A stretch of 64,000 bases of DNA from Rathayibacter oskolensis (GTDB taxonomy: Bacteria > Actinomycetota > Actinomycetes > Actinomycetales > Microbacteriaceae). Position numbers and translations under genes: made by a program. The stretch spans positions 620,001-684,000 of the forward strand of contig NZ_FXBM01000001.1 in NCBI RefSeq assembly GCF_900177245.1. Direction: 5' to 3'. The notes under the pieces were generated by a model. That model saw only the letters and a program-made list of their open reading frames with translations, was not told the origin of the DNA and ran no database searches. Below are positions 1 to 9,271 of this stretch, one piece after another. Positions within the stretch are counted from its first letter, which is position 1. Every line of letters starts with the position of its first letter.

Positions 1-287
1 ACCTCGGGCTCTTGCGCCGCAACGGCACCATGGTCAACGTCGGCGCGCCCGCCGAGGCCCTGCCGCTGCACGTGTTCACGCTGTTCGGCGCCCGCCGCTC
101 GTTCGCGGGCTCGGGCATCGGAGGCATCCGCGAGACCCAGGAGATGCTCGACTTCTGCGCCGAGAAGGGCATCGCGAGCGAGGTCGAGGTCGTCTCGGCG
201 GAGCAGATCAACGAGGCCTACGAGCGCGTGCTCGCCTCCGACGTCCGCTACCGCTTCGTCATCGACATCGCGACGCTGAAGGCCTGA
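1..287 (+). CDS. Zinc-type alcohol dehydrogenase, C-terminal fragment (cut by window edge)
   Basis: The reading frame is open from the first bases and stops at 287, so only about the last 95 residues are present and the true start lies upstream. The visible part reads as the tail of a medium-chain, NAD(P)-dependent alcohol or aldehyde reductase. It has the strand 'RRNGTMVNVGAP' that closes the Rossmann fold, then 'RSFAGSGIGGIRETQEMLDF' and a C-terminal segment 'INEAYERVLASDVRYRFVID', which is typical of the cinnamyl-alcohol-dehydrogenase/YahK branch. The catalytic zinc ligands would be in the missing N-terminal half. The substrate cannot be deduced. Confidence 0.8.
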   Translation, partial: LGLLRRNGTMVNVGAPAEALPLHVFTLFGARRSFAGSGIGGIRETQEMLDFCAEKGIASEVEVVSAEQINEAYERVLASDVRYRFVIDIATLKA

Positions 288-309
288 CCCGCCCGCTAGC
301 CTCGGCGGC

Positions 310-795
310 ATGAGCGAACGAAGCCACCCCGCGGTCGACCGCGTCCTCGCCGATCTCGCCGAGCACGGCGTGCACCCTCCGGTGCGCTGGCTCGACGAGG
401 CCGCGTCGACGGCGGCGCTCGCCGCGGCCGCCCTCGGGATCGAGGTCGGCCAGATCGCGAACTCGCTGGTGTTCCTCCTCGACGGGGAGCCGCTGCTGGT
501 GCTGACCAGCGGCGGCCACCGCGTCGACACGGCATGGCTCGGGGAGGAGCTGGGCGGCGCGATCACGCGCGCGCCCGCCTCCACGGTCAAGGAGGCGACG
601 GGGCAGACCATCGGAGGTGTCGCGCCGGTCGGTCACCTGCGTCGCCTGCGCACTGTCGTCGACGAGGCCCTCGGCGGCTACGACACGGTCTGGGCCGCGG
701 CGGGGCACGCGCACACGGTCTACCCGACGAGCATCGACAAGCTCGTGGTCGTCACCGGAGGCGACCGACGGCCGGTCGTGCCGCCCATCGCGTGA
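310..795 (+). CDS. YbaK/EbsC-family aminoacyl-tRNA deacylase
   Basis: A 161-residue single-domain protein of YbaK/ProX type. This family hydrolyses misacylated tRNA such as Cys-tRNA-Pro. Family features are the helix with 'GIEVGQIANSLVF', the strand 'LLVLTSGGHRVD', the segment 'VKEATGQTIGGVAPVGH' that carries the conserved glycines of the active-site pocket, and the ending 'HTVYPTSIDKLV'. The start is supported by a -10-like TAGCCT at 297-302, only 7 nt before the ATG, so the mRNA is probably leaderless. It stands alone, 22 bp after the dehydrogenase. Exact tRNA specificity is not visible. Confidence 0.85.
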   Translation: MSERSHPAVDRVLADLAEHGVHPPVRWLDEAASTAALAAAALGIEVGQIANSLVFLLDGEPLLVLTSGGHRVDTAWLGEELGGAITRAPASTVKEATGQTIGGVAPVGHLRRLRTVVDEALGGYDTVWAAAGHAHTVYPTSIDKLVVVTGGDRRPVVPPIA

Positions 796-810
796 GTTTC
801 GTGGGCGGTA

Positions 811-898
811 GGTCTCGAGGCGCCGCCTGCGGCGGCTGCTCGACCGGCAGGCGGGCTCCTGCTGATCGAGCAGCCCACCAGCGGGCGTCTCGAGATCC
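811..898. repeat. Pair of REP-like palindromes (GGTCGAG...CTCGAGACC family)
   Basis: Two adjacent inverted-repeat units occupy the gap between the convergent deacylase and galK: 811-845 (begins GGTCTCGAGGCG, ends CTGCTCGACC) and 864-898 (begins GATCGAGCAGCCC, ends CTCGAGATCC). They lie in opposite orientation. Further copies occur at 7899-7932 and 32159-32193. Sequences of this kind are, to my recollection, abundant in Microbacteriaceae intergenic DNA; function unknown. Confidence 0.6.
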
Positions 899-912
899 GC
901 CGGCGGGCCGCC

Positions 913-2090
<1,178 letters not shown>

Positions 2091-2094
<4 letters not shown>

Positions 2095-3290
2095 CGGGTC
2101 ACCTCGGGGTTCTCGGGAAGGGCGGCGTCCGGTCGTTCCGCGACCTCGGCCGCGAGGGTCGCGGCGTCGGCGCGCTCGATCGCGGCTCGCAGGGCGGAGG
2201 TGCTGGTCTCGGGCGCGATGTCCCCGATCCAGGCCCCCATCGCGGCCTCGCTGCCGGCGAGGTACTTGAGCTTGGACTCCGCCCTGCGCGGGGACGTGAT
2301 CTGCAGCATCAGCCGCACCTCGTCGCGCCTCTCGTGCACCGGGGCCTGGTGCCAGGCCGAGATGTAGGGAGTGGGCGAGTCGTAGAGAGCGTCGATGCCG
2401 CGGAGCAGGCGCTGGTAGACCTCAGCCAGCTCATCCCGCTCCTCCGGTGTCGTCTCGCTGATGTCGGCGACGTGGCGGTGGGGGAGCAGGTGCACCTCGA
2501 TCGGCCAGCGGGCGGCGAACGGCACGAACGCGCTCCAGTGCTCGCCGCGGATCAGCATGCGCTCGCCCGCCTGCTCGAAGGCGAGGATGTCGGCGAAGAG
2601 CGACGGGCCGTAGGAGTCGAGCGAGGCGAGCAGGCGCGTCGTGCGCGGCGTGACGTAGGGGTAGGAGTAGATCTGCCCGTGCGGATGGTGCAGCGTGACG
2701 CCGATCGCCTCCCCGCGGTTCTCGAAGGGGAAGACCTGCTGCACGCCGGGCAGCGCCGACAGCGCGGCGACCCGGTCGGCCCACGCCTCCACCACGGTGC
2801 GGGCGCGGGAGGCGGTCAGGGTGGCGAAGGAGCCCTCGTGCTCGGGGCTGAAGCACACGACCTCGCAGCGGCCGACGCTCGTCAGTGCGCGGCCGAGCCC
2901 GAGGGTCCGGAGATCCTCGAGGGAGGCGGGAGCGTCCTCGTCCTCGAGCAGCGGGCCGAACGACGGCGAGCGGTTCTCGAAGACCGCGACGTCGTAGCGG
3001 CTCGGCACCTCCGACGGGTTCGTGGGGGAGGCGGGCGCCAGGGGGTCGAGCTCGGCCGGGGGCAGGAACACGCGGTTCTGCCGAGATGCGGCGATCGACA
3101 CCCACTCACCGGTGAGGACGTCCTGCCGCATCCTCGCGGTCGCGGGCCGGGGGTCGAGCTCGCGGGCGTCGGCCGCGCGCTCGGGCGGCAGCGACGTGTC
3201 CGCGTCGTCGAAGTAGACGAGCTCGCGTCCGTCGGCGAGGAGGTGCGGGCGCTTGACGACGCCGCCGGAGAGAGTGATCGCTTCAGTCAT
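2091..3290 (-). CDS. galT: Galactose-1-phosphate uridylyltransferase
   Basis: Exchanges galactose-1-phosphate with UDP-glucose to give UDP-galactose and glucose-1-phosphate. The active-site HPHGQ motif ('TLHHPHGQIYSYPY') lies near residue 200. The frame stays open far upstream, but the true start is the ATG at 3290 ('MTEAITLSGG'). That gives 399 residues, close to the family norm, and places the promoter elements in the 87-bp divergent gap. First gene of galT-galK, divergent from a DeoR-type regulator. A -10-like TACTCT on the minus strand sits 10 nt before the ATG. Confidence 0.95.
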
Positions 3291-3377
3291 GACAGCTGTC
3301 AGAGTAGGCCCTCGTCTTCGAGAAGGAAAGCGCGCTTTCTCTTTGACAAGTCCTGCCGAGCGGGTCACGATGGACGG
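3291..3377. promoter_or_regulatory. Divergent gal promoter/operator region
   Basis: The gap between galT and the DeoR regulator holds two perfect palindromes: GACAGCTGTC at 3291-3300, next to the galT start, and GAAAGCGCGCTTTC at 3326-3339. The regulator has an unusually good promoter: TTGACA (3343-3348), a 17-nt spacer, CACGAT (3366-3371), then 6 nt to its ATG, so it is probably leaderless. The 14-bp palindrome lies just before that -35 and overlaps the expected -35 of galT. It is the best candidate operator for the regulator on both promoters. Binding is inferred. Confidence 0.6.
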
Positions 3378-4226
3378 ATGGGAGCCGAGGGCGAGCAGGA
3401 GGGCCGCTCGGCTCTCGAGCGCCGAGTGCGCATGAGCGTCCTGGCCCAGCAGCTCGGCTTCGTCTCGGTCGCCGACCTCGCCGACAGGCTCGGCGTCTCG
3501 GTCGTGACCGTGCGCTCCGATCTCGATCAGCTCGCCGACGAGGGAGTCGTCCAGCGGGTCCGCGGCGGCGCGATCCCCTCCGCGGAGCGTCGCGGCGAGC
3601 GCTCCCTCGAGGAGGGCCTCGCCGCCGCCTCCGACGAGAAGGCCGCGATCGGGCGCGAGGCCGCCGCCTCCGTCGCGTCGGGCCAGAGCGTCATCCTCGA
3701 CGTGGGCTCCACTCCGCTCGCCATCGCCCACGCGCTGGTGGCGCGCGACGACCTCCGCGACGTCACCGTCATCACCAACGGGCTCTCGACGGCGCTCGCC
3801 CTCGAGCCCGCCATCCCGCGCTTCACGGTCGTGGTCACCGGGGGCACGCTGCGCCCGCTGCAGCACTCGCTCGTCGAGCCGCTCGCCTCCGAGGTGCTCG
3901 AGCGGCTCCGGGCCGACGTCGTGTTCATCGGCTGCACCGGCGTGCACCCCGACGCCGGGGTGACCAACGTGAATCTCCCCGAGGCGACGCTCAAGCGGCG
4001 GATGCTGCACGCGGCCGCGCGACGCGTCGTGGTCGCCGACTCCCGCAAGCTGGGCGTCGTCGACCTCGGTCGCGTCGCGGGCGCCGCCGAGTTCGACCGA
4101 CTGCTGACCGGTGCCGGCGCCTCCGACGAGCTCGTGGCCCGCCTCGAAGCGGCGGGTCTGGCCGTCACGCGCTGCGGCACCTCGGAGGCACCCGTCGCGC
4201 CCCGTCGTCGCAGCGTCAGTCCGTAG
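3378..4226 (+). CDS. DeoR-family transcriptional regulator of the galactose genes
   Basis: A 282-residue DeoR/GlpR-type repressor. The N-terminal winged helix-turn-helix (about residues 15-70, 'VADLADRLGVSVVTVRSDLDQLADEGVVQRVRGGAI') is followed by the ISOCOT-type sugar-phosphate sensor domain with the typical 'ITNGLSTALAL', 'VVTGGTLRP' and 'VFIGCTGVHPDAGVTNVNLPEA'. The ATG at 3378 is favoured over the upstream open frame because a TTGACA-17-CACGAT promoter ends 6 nt before it. Divergence from galT-galK and the 9-bp gap to galM suggest it represses galactose catabolism in response to a phosphorylated sugar. The effector is not visible. Confidence 0.88.
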   Translation: MGAEGEQEGRSALERRVRMSVLAQQLGFVSVADLADRLGVSVVTVRSDLDQLADEGVVQRVRGGAIPSAERRGERSLEEGLAAASDEKAAIGREAAASVASGQSVILDVGSTPLAIAHALVARDDLRDVTVITNGLSTALALEPAIPRFTVVVTGGTLRPLQHSLVEPLASEVLERLRADVVFIGCTGVHPDAGVTNVNLPEATLKRRMLHAAARRVVVADSRKLGVVDLGRVAGAAEFDRLLTGAGASDELVARLEAAGLAVTRCGTSEAPVAPRRRSVSP

Positions 4227-4235
4227 GATTCAGCC

Positions 4236-5189
4236 ATGGCCGACTTCACTCCCGCCCCCGCAACCGGGCGCCAGTTCGCACTCGATCTCACCGCCGAGGG
4301 ACGCACGCTGCACGCCGTCGTCACGGAGGTGGCCGCAGGGCTGCGCCACCTCTCCGTCGACGGAGTCGAGATCACCGCCGGGTACCCCGAGACCGTGATC
4401 CCGCCCTTCTGCTCGGGGATCGTGCTGATGCCGTGGCCCAACCGGGTCAAGGACGGCAAGTGGCACCACGGGGGACGCACGCTCCAGCTCGACATCACCG
4501 AGCCCAAGTACTCCAACGCGATCCACGGTCTGCTCACCACCGCCTCGTACCGGCTCGTCGAGGAGGGTCCGGCGTTCGTCGAGCTCGCGGCTCCCGTCGT
4601 CCCCCAGCGCGGCTGGCCGTTCCACCTCGAGAGCACGGTTCGCTACGAGCTGACGGCCGACGGCCTCACCGTCGTGCACCGGGTCGTCAACGTCGGGCCC
4701 GAGGAGGCGCCGGTCGCGATCGGCACGCACCCCTTCCTCGCGATCGGCGACATCCCGACCGACGAGCTCACGATCACGGTCGACGCCGCCGTGCACATCG
4801 AGGTCGACGAGCGCCTCAACCCCACGGGTCAGAGCCCCGTCGACGGCACCGACTGGGACCTCCGCTCGGGGCGCCGCATCGGCGACCTCGAGCTCGACGA
4901 CGCGTGGGCCGACGTGACCGTCGTCGACGGCGAGAGCGTGCACGGGGTGAGCGCGGCCGACGGTCGCCGCGTGCTGCTCTGGGCCGACGCCTCCCACAAC
5001 TACATCCAGGTCTTCATCACCCGCATCTACCCCGAGGGCGACGACGTCAAGACGGCCATCGCCGTCGAGCCGATGACCGCGCCGGCCGACGCGCTGAACT
5101 CCGGCCGGGGTCTGCGCTGGCTCGAGCCGGGGGAGGAGTGGACCGTCTCCTGGGGCATCCGCCACGAGGGGTTCCCCTCCTCGTCATGA
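4236..5189 (+). CDS. galM: Aldose 1-epimerase (mutarotase)
   Basis: Interconverts alpha and beta anomers of galactose or related hexoses and so feeds galactokinase. The 317-residue beta-sandwich protein has 'FCSGIVLMPWPNRV', the active-site His in 'NAIHGLL' (near residue 96), 'GTHPFLAIGD', and the C-terminal catalytic Glu in 'AVEPMTAPADALNSG' (near residue 277). A -10-like TAGGAT at 4224-4229 overlaps the stop of the DeoR gene and lies 6 nt before the ATG. It could therefore have its own leaderless promoter as well as read-through from the regulator. Confidence 0.92.
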   Translation: MADFTPAPATGRQFALDLTAEGRTLHAVVTEVAAGLRHLSVDGVEITAGYPETVIPPFCSGIVLMPWPNRVKDGKWHHGGRTLQLDITEPKYSNAIHGLLTTASYRLVEEGPAFVELAAPVVPQRGWPFHLESTVRYELTADGLTVVHRVVNVGPEEAPVAIGTHPFLAIGDIPTDELTITVDAAVHIEVDERLNPTGQSPVDGTDWDLRSGRRIGDLELDDAWADVTVVDGESVHGVSAADGRRVLLWADASHNYIQVFITRIYPEGDDVKTAIAVEPMTAPADALNSGRGLRWLEPGEEWTVSWGIRHEGFPSSS

Positions 5190-6454
5190 CGACGACCACC
5201 TCCGCCGGACGGGACGACGCGCAGAAGCGGGCCGCCCTCGTCCGGATGAAGCGCCTGGCCACCGGGCTGCTGATCCTGATGGCGATCGTGTTCACCGTCT
5301 CGTTCGCCCTGCAGGGCCGGTACCCGTGGCTGCAGTGGGTGCGCGCCGCCAGCGAGGGCGGGATGGTCGGCGCGCTCGCCGACTGGTTCGCGGTGACGGC
5401 ACTGTTCCGCCGGCCGCTGGGGCTCCCGATCCCGCACACGGCGATCATCCCCACGAAGAAGGACGAGATCGGCGCGAGCCTCGCGCAGTTCGTCGAGGAG
5501 AACTTCCTCCGCGGGGCGATCGTGCGCGAGAAGCTCGACTCGTTCGGTATCGCGCGCCGGGCGGGCGAGTGGCTCTCCGAGCCCGCCAACGCCCAGCGCG
5601 TGGGGGGCGGGAGCGCGGCGGCGGTCCGCGCGGCGATCGCGCTGCTCGACGACTCCGACGTGCAGCGGGTCATCGAGGCGCTGGCGCGCCGGCATCTGCT
5701 CGATCCGCAGTGGGGGCCGCCGCTGGGGTCGCTGGTCGGCGGGATCGTCGAGTCGGGTCACCACCGCCGCCTCGTCGACACCCTGGTCGAGCAGGCGGAG
5801 GCGTGGCTCGTCGCGAACCCGCAGAGCTTCACGCGGATGGTCAGCGGCCGCCTCCCGAGCTGGCTGCCCTCCGCCGTGAGCAGGGCCGTCGACGAGCGGC
5901 TGTACCACGAGGCCCTCGTCTTCGTCGGCGCCGTCCGCGACGACCAGGGTCACCCGTTCCGCATCGCCATCGACGGCTACCTCGCCACCCTCGCGAGGGA
6001 TCTCGGAACCGACCCCGACCTGATCGCGCGGGTCGAGGAGATCAAGAACCGCGCCTTCGACAGTCCGCGCGTGCGCGAGCTGGCCGGCGACGTCTGGGAG
6101 ACGACGAAGGCGTCGCTGCTCGGGGCGATGGACGACCCCGCCAGCCCGCTGCGCGCGAGCATCGAGTCGATCGTGGTCGACCTCGGGCGCCGGCTCTCGA
6201 CCGATCAGGCGCTGGCCTCGACGGTCGACGCCTGGATCGGCACCGTCGCCGCCAATCTCGTCGACCGCTACCGCACCGACATCGCGAGCATCATCGGCGA
6301 GACGATCGGGCGCTGGGACCCGCGAGAGACCTCCGAGAAGCTCGAACTGCAGGTCGGCAAGGACCTGCAGTTCATCCGCATCAACGGCACGGTCGTCGGG
6401 TCGCTCGCCGGGCTGGTGATCTTCACGCTCGCCCACGCCGTCTTCGGGTCGTGA
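5186..6454 (+). CDS. DUF445 family membrane protein
   Basis: The 422-residue protein overlaps the galM stop by 4 nt (ATGA), fixing the ATG at 5186. It has an N-terminal membrane segment (about residues 24-44, 'GLLILMAIVFTVSFAL'), then the DUF445 hallmark 'GGMVGALADWFAVTALFRRPLGLPIPHTAI' split over residues 57-86. A long helical, charged middle follows, and a C-terminal hydrophobic segment ('GTVVGSLAGLVIFTLAHAVF'). This layout is the family norm. The function of DUF445 proteins is not established; co-transcription with galM suggests no obvious mechanistic link. Confidence 0.88.
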   Translation: MTTTTSAGRDDAQKRAALVRMKRLATGLLILMAIVFTVSFALQGRYPWLQWVRAASEGGMVGALADWFAVTALFRRPLGLPIPHTAIIPTKKDEIGASLAQFVEENFLRGAIVREKLDSFGIARRAGEWLSEPANAQRVGGGSAAAVRAAIALLDDSDVQRVIEALARRHLLDPQWGPPLGSLVGGIVESGHHRRLVDTLVEQAEAWLVANPQSFTRMVSGRLPSWLPSAVSRAVDERLYHEALVFVGAVRDDQGHPFRIAIDGYLATLARDLGTDPDLIARVEEIKNRAFDSPRVRELAGDVWETTKASLLGAMDDPASPLRASIESIVVDLGRRLSTDQALASTVDAWIGTVAANLVDRYRTDIASIIGETIGRWDPRETSEKLELQVGKDLQFIRINGTVVGSLAGLVIFTLAHAVFGS

Positions 6455-6525
6455 CCCCACCCGGAGGGGGAGCGGCGACTGCGCAAGCCCTCGTCGGTGT
6501 CGGTGGTCGGGCGTAGCGTCGCAGC

Positions 6526-6801
6526 ATGAGCGATGACAACACCACCGATCCCGACGTCAAGACCGAAGGCGAGGTGCTCGGTGCCCGCGCCGACGCCTCC
6601 AGCGACACCAGCGCCAGCAAGGATCCGTCCGACTGGGTCACCGGCGACGAGCCGATGACCGGCCCGCAGCGCAGCTACCTCGACACCCTGGCCCGCGAGG
6701 CGGGCGAGACCCTGCCCGCCGACCTCACCAAGGCGCAGGCGTCGGAGCACATCGACCGCCTGCAGTCGGCCACCGGCCGCGGCGACGGCAGCTCGAGCTG
6801 A
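6526..6801 (+). CDS. DUF3072 domain-containing small protein
   Basis: A 91-residue soluble, acidic protein. The C-terminal half, 'DEPMTGPQRSYLDTLAREAGETLPADLTKAQASEHIDRLQ', is the DUF3072 signature; the N-terminal 40 residues are low-complexity Asp/Ser/Thr-rich and probably disordered. No enzymatic motif is visible and the function of the family is unknown. A -10-like TAGCGT (6514-6519) lies 6 nt before the ATG, so the gene is probably leaderless and separately transcribed. A perfect-stem terminator follows 11 bp after the stop. Confidence 0.85.
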   Translation: MSDDNTTDPDVKTEGEVLGARADASSDTSASKDPSDWVTGDEPMTGPQRSYLDTLAREAGETLPADLTKAQASEHIDRLQSATGRGDGSSS

Positions 6802-6812
6802 GCAGTCCCTCC

Positions 6813-6849
6813 GGCGCGCGACGGCTGAGCAATGATGCCGTCGCGCGCC
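6813..6849 (+). terminator. Hairpin terminator after the DUF3072 gene
   Basis: A perfect 13-bp stem, GGCGCGCGACGGC (6813-6825) and its complement (6837-6849), with an 11-nt loop, directly downstream of the stop. There is no T-tract, as is common for actinobacterial terminators. Confidence 0.7.
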
Positions 6850-6898
6850 CCCGAGCCGGGGTGCGCCGCGGCTCTCCGCCGCTTCGTAGTGTTCGGCC

Positions 6899-7096
6899 AT
6901 GGCGATCACTCGCACCACGCAGGCGGCACTCGATCTGATCGACGCCGTGCGCATCCCGGGCGGGATCGATCCGCGTCTCGCGCGTCAGGTCGCCGAGTCG
7001 CTGAGGCTCCTCCTCGAGGCGGGATCCTTCGGCCCGAGCGACCGCGTCCTGCGCCGCCGCTCCCGGAGGATGCGCGCGCGGCGCCTCGTCTTCTGA
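6899..7096 (+). CDS. Hypothetical 65-residue basic protein
   Basis: Small ORF with no recognised domain. The N-terminal 45 residues predict amphipathic helices ('TQAALDLIDAVRIPGGIDPRLARQVAESLRLLL'); the C-terminus is strongly Arg-rich ('RVLRRRSRRMRARRLVF'), as in nucleic-acid-binding tails. There is no Shine-Dalgarno sequence, but a -10-like TAGTGT (6887-6892) sits 6 nt before the ATG, the same leaderless pattern as proven neighbours, which supports it as a real gene. Function unknown. Confidence 0.5.
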   Translation: MAITRTTQAALDLIDAVRIPGGIDPRLARQVAESLRLLLEAGSFGPSDRVLRRRSRRMRARRLVF

Positions 7097-7317
7097 CCCT
7101 GATCACCGACGACTCATCGTGACCTCGCAGGGGGCAGACACCCGCCGCTCAGCGGTCTAGAGTTCGGGTCATCCGGTCCGCCGGACGCCTGCGGGACCTC
7201 CGTGCGGGCGACAGTGCTGTCGCCTCCCACGCGCACGTCTCCGCCGCCGCTCGCTCGTCGAGCGTCCCGCCACTGCCGACGCCCCGCGCCGACGCCGTCT
7301 CGATGAGGAGACCGTCC

Positions 7318-7803
7318 ATGCCGTCCTTCCGTTCCTCCGTCCTCGCTCTCGCCGCCGCTGCCGCCCTGGTGGGCGCCGCCGCGACTCCCGCTCTCGCCGA
7401 TCACAACGCGGGGGCGAATCTCGACGACTTCGCCTCGTCCGACATCTCGTCGAACGGCACCTGCTACTACGGTGCACTGCTCCCCGGCTCTCCCGACATC
7501 AGCCTCAGCACGACGAGCTACCGCTTCGTGCGCAGTGGAGCATCGCTGACGCTGCTCTGCTCGTACACGCGGATCCCGTCCTTCATCCCCGGCACGGACC
7601 AGGGCGACGGAGACTGGTACGCCCCGAAGAAGCCCGCGCGCTACGTCGCGCAGGACGCGTGCCTGCCGCCGGGAGTCGACTCCGCCGCCGAGGTCTACCC
7701 CGACGACGAGGACCGTCCCGTCGACAGGGTCGACGCCAAGACGCTCTTCTACCGCTCCACCATGACGATGGTCTGCTTCTGGCCCGACGATCCGACGCGG
7801 TGA
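7318..7803 (+). CDS. Secreted protein of unknown function
   Basis: The 161-residue product starts with a clear Sec signal peptide: a basic n-region, the hydrophobic core 'VLALAAAAALVGAAAT' and a cleavage site near 'ALA-DHN' (about residue 27). The mature part has four cysteines and several Tyr/Trp/Pro residues ('NGTCYYGALLPGSPD', 'LTLLCSYTRIPS', 'AQDACLPPGVD', 'MTMVCFWPDD'), suggesting a small disulphide-stabilised extracellular domain. The ATG at 7318 is preferred because GAGGAG lies 6 nt upstream. Monocistronic, with a terminator right after the stop. No family recognised. Confidence 0.7.
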   Translation: MPSFRSSVLALAAAAALVGAAATPALADHNAGANLDDFASSDISSNGTCYYGALLPGSPDISLSTTSYRFVRSGASLTLLCSYTRIPSFIPGTDQGDGDWYAPKKPARYVAQDACLPPGVDSAAEVYPDDEDRPVDRVDAKTLFYRSTMTMVCFWPDDPTR

Positions 7804-7809
7804 GCCCAC

Positions 7810-7848
7810 GCGGGACGGTCGGCGACCCCTTTCCGCCGGCCGTCCCGC
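7810..7848 (+). terminator. Hairpin terminator after the secreted-protein gene
   Basis: Stem GCGGGACGGTCGGCG (7810-7824) pairs with 7834-7848 over 15 bp with one G-T wobble and a 9-nt loop. It starts 6 bp after the stop codon. Confidence 0.7.
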
Positions 7849-7898
7849 CCTCCGGGGCGCGGTCCCGGCCGGAACCGCGCAGCCGCCCCTTCCTTGCT

Positions 7899-7932
7899 GG
7901 TCGAGTAGCCGCCGCGGCGGCGTATCGAGACC
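7899..7932. repeat. REP-like palindrome, GGTCGAGTAGCC family
   Basis: A 34-bp imperfect palindrome, starting GGTCGAGTAGCCGCC and ending GGCGTATCGAGACC. It is nearly the same as the copy at 32159-32193 and related to the pair at 811-898. A decayed copy may be present at 8009-8038 (begins GGTCGAGCACCCG). Apart from these and the terminator, the 268-bp gap 7804-8071 holds nothing I recognise. Confidence 0.7.
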
Positions 7933-8071
7933 CACTCCCTCCGAACACATCGGGAGCCACCACCGCGCGCTCGCGAGTGCGGCCCTGCGACCCCCCACCA
8001 CCCCTCCCGGTCGAGCACCCGCCCCGCGGAGCAGACCCACCCTCCGAGCGTCGCCACGACGTGAAAGGACG

Positions 8072-8266
8072 ATGATGTCCCCCCGAGTCGGCTCCCGCAC
8101 CGCCGTCACACTGCGCCTCGTCCGCTGGCACCGCACCGACGACGGATGGGCCTCCGAGATCGTCCAGGGCCGCCTGCTCGATCATCACGGAGGCGTCTGG
8201 CGCCTCCTGGTCGGCGACGATCCGCGCGACTTCGCGGACGACGTCTGGTCGCCGTGCCACGAGTGA
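8072..8266 (+). CDS. Hypothetical 64-residue protein
   Basis: Short ORF with a plausible Shine-Dalgarno (GAAAGGAC) shortly before tandem ATG codons. The sequence 'AVTLRLVRWHRTDDGWASEIVQGRLLDHHGGVWRLLVGDD' alternates hydrophobic and polar residues, as in a small beta-rich fold, with three Trp in the first 50 residues. No domain recognised. The following 151 bp to the convergent arsR gene show only a weak GAGCCC/GGGCTC hairpin near 8355-8370. Confidence 0.5.
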   Translation: MMSPRVGSRTAVTLRLVRWHRTDDGWASEIVQGRLLDHHGGVWRLLVGDDPRDFADDVWSPCHE

Positions 8267-8417
8267 CGCGCGATGACGCCGTTGCAGCCCGATTCGCGGG
8301 TGTGCGAGGACTACCGGTGCCCGGAACCCTCTGACCCCTCTTCGCCACCGTGGACCCGAGCCCCGCGGGCTCCGGCGCTCGGCTCTGCTTCAGGAGTGAA
8401 CGCCCCGTCGGCACTGC

Positions 8418-8741
8418 TCAGAGGGGCGTCGAGGGAGTCGTCATCGTCATCGTGCTCGCGCCTCGGACGTCGTCGTCGCCGAGGCTCGCGACCGCCTCCG
8501 CGATCGCCGTGAGCAGCGCCGAGTCCGCCCGGTACATCCAGTGCCGCCCGCGCCGGTCGAGCACGAGCAGTCCGGCTTTCCGCAGCACCTTGAGGTGCTC
8601 CGACACCGAGGCGAGCGAGAGGCTCGAGAGCTCCGCGAGATCTCCGGCCGATCGTTCAGCGCCGGCACACGCGCGGACGAACTCGCGGCGGTCGGGGTGG
8701 GCGAGAGCCCGGAGGGCCTCCGTGAGGTCCGCAGCACTCAC
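8418..8741 (-). CDS. ArsR-family winged-helix repressor
   Basis: A 107-residue HTH_20/ArsR-type regulator: 'LTEALRALAHPDRREFVRACAG', then the recognition segment 'SAGDLAELSSLSLASVSEHLKVLRKAGLLVLDRRGRHWMYR'. There is no CxCxxC-type metal site, so it is more like the non-metal SdpR/HTH_20 regulators paired with VOC or SRPBCC proteins. The start is the GTG at 8741, which overlaps the VOC stop by 4 nt (GTGA); longer open frames upstream are ignored. Second gene of a VOC-arsR operon, probably autoregulated through the palindrome at 9111-9130. Confidence 0.85.
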   Translation of the reverse strand: MSAADLTEALRALAHPDRREFVRACAGAERSAGDLAELSSLSLASVSEHLKVLRKAGLLVLDRRGRHWMYRADSALLTAIAEAVASLGDDDVRGASTMTMTTPSTPL

Positions 8742-9073
8742 TTCTGGATCAGCGTCATCACGTTCCCGGCCGGGTCCTCGACCTGGGCCTTCAGCACCCA
8801 GCCGTTGTCGGTCGCGGGCATGACGACCCGGCCGCCCGCCGTCACCGCCTCCGCCAGCGCGCTGTCGAGATCCTCCACGACGATGCCGAGCGTCATCGAC
8901 GACTGCGGCGCCTCGACGAGTGCGCCGCGGAGGGTCGGAGTGGTCACCTGCGCGTATCCCGGCCCCCGCGACTCGACAGTCCAGCCGAACACCCTCTGAT
9001 AGAAGGCCGACAGCGCGCCGATGTCCTCCCCTGCCACGTCGACGTGACCGATCACTCCTGCTGTTCCACTCAT
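8738..9073 (-). CDS. VOC-superfamily (glyoxalase/bleomycin resistance-like) protein
   Basis: A 111-residue single VOC module. The pattern is 'VIGHVDVAGEDIGALSAFYQRVFGWTVES' (first beta-alpha-beta unit), 'LGIVVEDLDSALAEAVTAGGRVVMPA' and the closing 'VLKAQVEDPAGNVMTLIQ' with the DPxGN motif. Possible metal ligands are His in 'GHVD' and Asp/Glu in the second half. The ATG at 9073 has GGGAGAG upstream and gives the family length. Co-transcribed with the ArsR gene. The substrate cannot be told. Confidence 0.85.
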   Translation of the reverse strand: MSGTAGVIGHVDVAGEDIGALSAFYQRVFGWTVESRGPGYAQVTTPTLRGALVEAPQSSMTLGIVVEDLDSALAEAVTAGGRVVMPATDNGWVLKAQVEDPAGNVMTLIQK

Positions 9074-9110
9074 CGAGGTCTCTCCCTGCTCCGTCGTTGA
9101 GAGACGCCTT

Positions 9111-9130
9111 ATTTCGGGTAATTCCGAAAT
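9111..9130. promoter_or_regulatory. Candidate ArsR operator upstream of VOC-arsR
   Basis: A perfect inverted repeat ATTTCGG-N6-CCGAAAT lies 38 bp before the VOC start codon, AT-rich in otherwise GC-rich DNA. Size and position fit the binding site of the ArsR-type repressor encoded by the second gene. Binding is inferred. Confidence 0.7.
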
Positions 9131-9271
9131 GTCGGGCGTGGCACGAACCATCGGAGGCATTGCGCCTCCGCGACTGATCCCACCGGGCTCGGTCCCTCCG
9201 TGAGAGGCCGGACAGCGTGCAGCCGATCGGGCGGACCGGCGCGGGCGATGGTGATAGCACCGGATCGCTGG

